Positions 5,176-5,222 of a stretch of DNA of 5,222 nt are shown here, piece by piece. Positions within the stretch are counted from its first letter, which is position 1. Every line of letters begins with the position of its first letter. The stretch is from Akkermansia muciniphila (lineage in GTDB: Bacteria; Verrucomicrobiota; Verrucomicrobiia; Limisphaerales; UBA9464): contig CAMCFL010000276.1 of the NCBI GenBank assembly GCA_945873715.1, forward strand, positions 1-5,222. Reading direction: 5' to 3'. Made by a program: the position numbers and the translations under genes. The notes under the pieces are model-generated. The model was not told the DNA's origin. It saw only the letters and a program-made list of their open reading frames with translations, and searched no databases.

Positions 5176-5198
5176 GGGGGCAGTGTCAGGATGCGCCC
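5176..5198 (-). repeat. Outer 23-bp inverted repeat, right arm
   Basis: This is the reverse-complement partner of 4845-4867, with 22 of 23 bases identical. It lies 24 bp from the window edge, and the sequence beyond 5198 does not extend the match. Confidence 0.8.
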
Positions 5199-5222
5199 TC
5201 AGCGGGGGCTTTCACATCGCCG

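Larger units (their letters stand above)
4845..5198. repeat. Nested inverted-repeat structure, candidate non-autonomous element
   Basis: Two arms of roughly 105 bp (4845-4951 and 5097-5198) are inverted relative to each other around a core of about 145 bp (4952-5096). The outer 23 bp of each arm match at 22 positions. The inner 35-40 bp of each arm share GAAGTT followed by ACCGCGGAT and further 9-bp units, and the 50-57 bp between are diverged but similar in length. The core has its own stems: CCCCC/GGGGG (4991-4995 with 5002-5006) and GCGAATG/CATTCGC (5054-5060 with 5076-5082). No transposase is present. I see no target-site duplication next to the outer arms, so a mobile origin is a hypothesis; a palindromic intergenic repeat or a composite of several repeats are alternatives. 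Confidence 0.55.
4581..5222. other. 642-bp region without a recognisable gene
   Basis: No protein family can be recognised in any frame. The region holds a hairpin soon after the GH13 stop (4621-4645), a small hairpin GGGAGG/CCTCCC (4736-4741 with 4745-4750) and the inverted-repeat structure at 4845-5198. A plus-strand frame is open from just after TAG 4659-4661 to the window end (possible starts TTG 4671 or ATG 4752). Its translation looks like read-through of repeats (for example EPRMARMGRD and IRVIRDIRG), so I do not call it a gene. The overlapping minus-strand frame at 4658-5107 is likewise unconvincing. Confidence 0.6.

Overview
The window is GC-rich, densely coded bacterial DNA. It most likely comes from a member of the Verrucomicrobiota, or less likely another PVC lineage (Planctomycetota, Lentisphaerota). 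The best clue is a short secreted pseudopilin with a classical FTLIELLVVIAIIAIL N-terminus and a C-terminal H-X9-DG motif. That combination is expanded into large paralogous families in PVC bacteria. Intergenic repeats with a 9-bp period fit environmental Verrucomicrobiota in my memory, but I could not check this. Taxonomy is an inference.

Layout. Positions 2-592 (+) hold the 3' two thirds of truA (tRNA pseudouridine synthase A). It overlaps by 8 bp the start of trmL (585-1079, +), a SPOUT methyltransferase for the tRNA wobble position. The two form a small tRNA-modification operon. A 60-bp gap with two hairpins (1080-1139) separates trmL from a convergent pair on the minus strand: a pseudopilin (1784-2578) followed by thiE (1140-1784, thiamine-phosphate synthase), joined by a TGATG stop/start overlap. 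A 166-bp divergent region (2579-2744) with three inverted repeats lies between the pseudopilin and a complete GH13 alpha-amylase-family gene (2745-4580, +). The last 642 bp (4581-5222) hold no gene I can recognise. They contain a hairpin soon after the GH13 stop codon and an approximately 354-bp inverted-repeat structure (4845-5198).

How the genes relate. TruA and TrmL both modify the tRNA anticodon region and make sense together. ThiE makes thiamine phosphate, the pseudopilin is probably envelope-associated or exported, and the GH13 enzyme acts on alpha-glucans in the cytosol. These three show no obvious shared pathway, so the pilin-thiE coupling looks like an accident of gene packing rather than a functional pair.

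The most unusual content is in the non-coding DNA. (i) Two arrays carry four GATC sites spaced exactly 9 bp apart; one of them forms the C-terminal tail of TruA and a perfect 22-bp palindrome just before trmL. (ii) A nested inverted repeat lies at 4845-5198, with 23-bp outer arms that differ at one base and inner arms built of 9-bp CGGAT units. (iii) The octamer CCCCCCAC occurs four times, never in the body of a gene, twice just before a start codon. I see no CRISPR array, transposase, tRNA, rRNA or recognisable defence gene.
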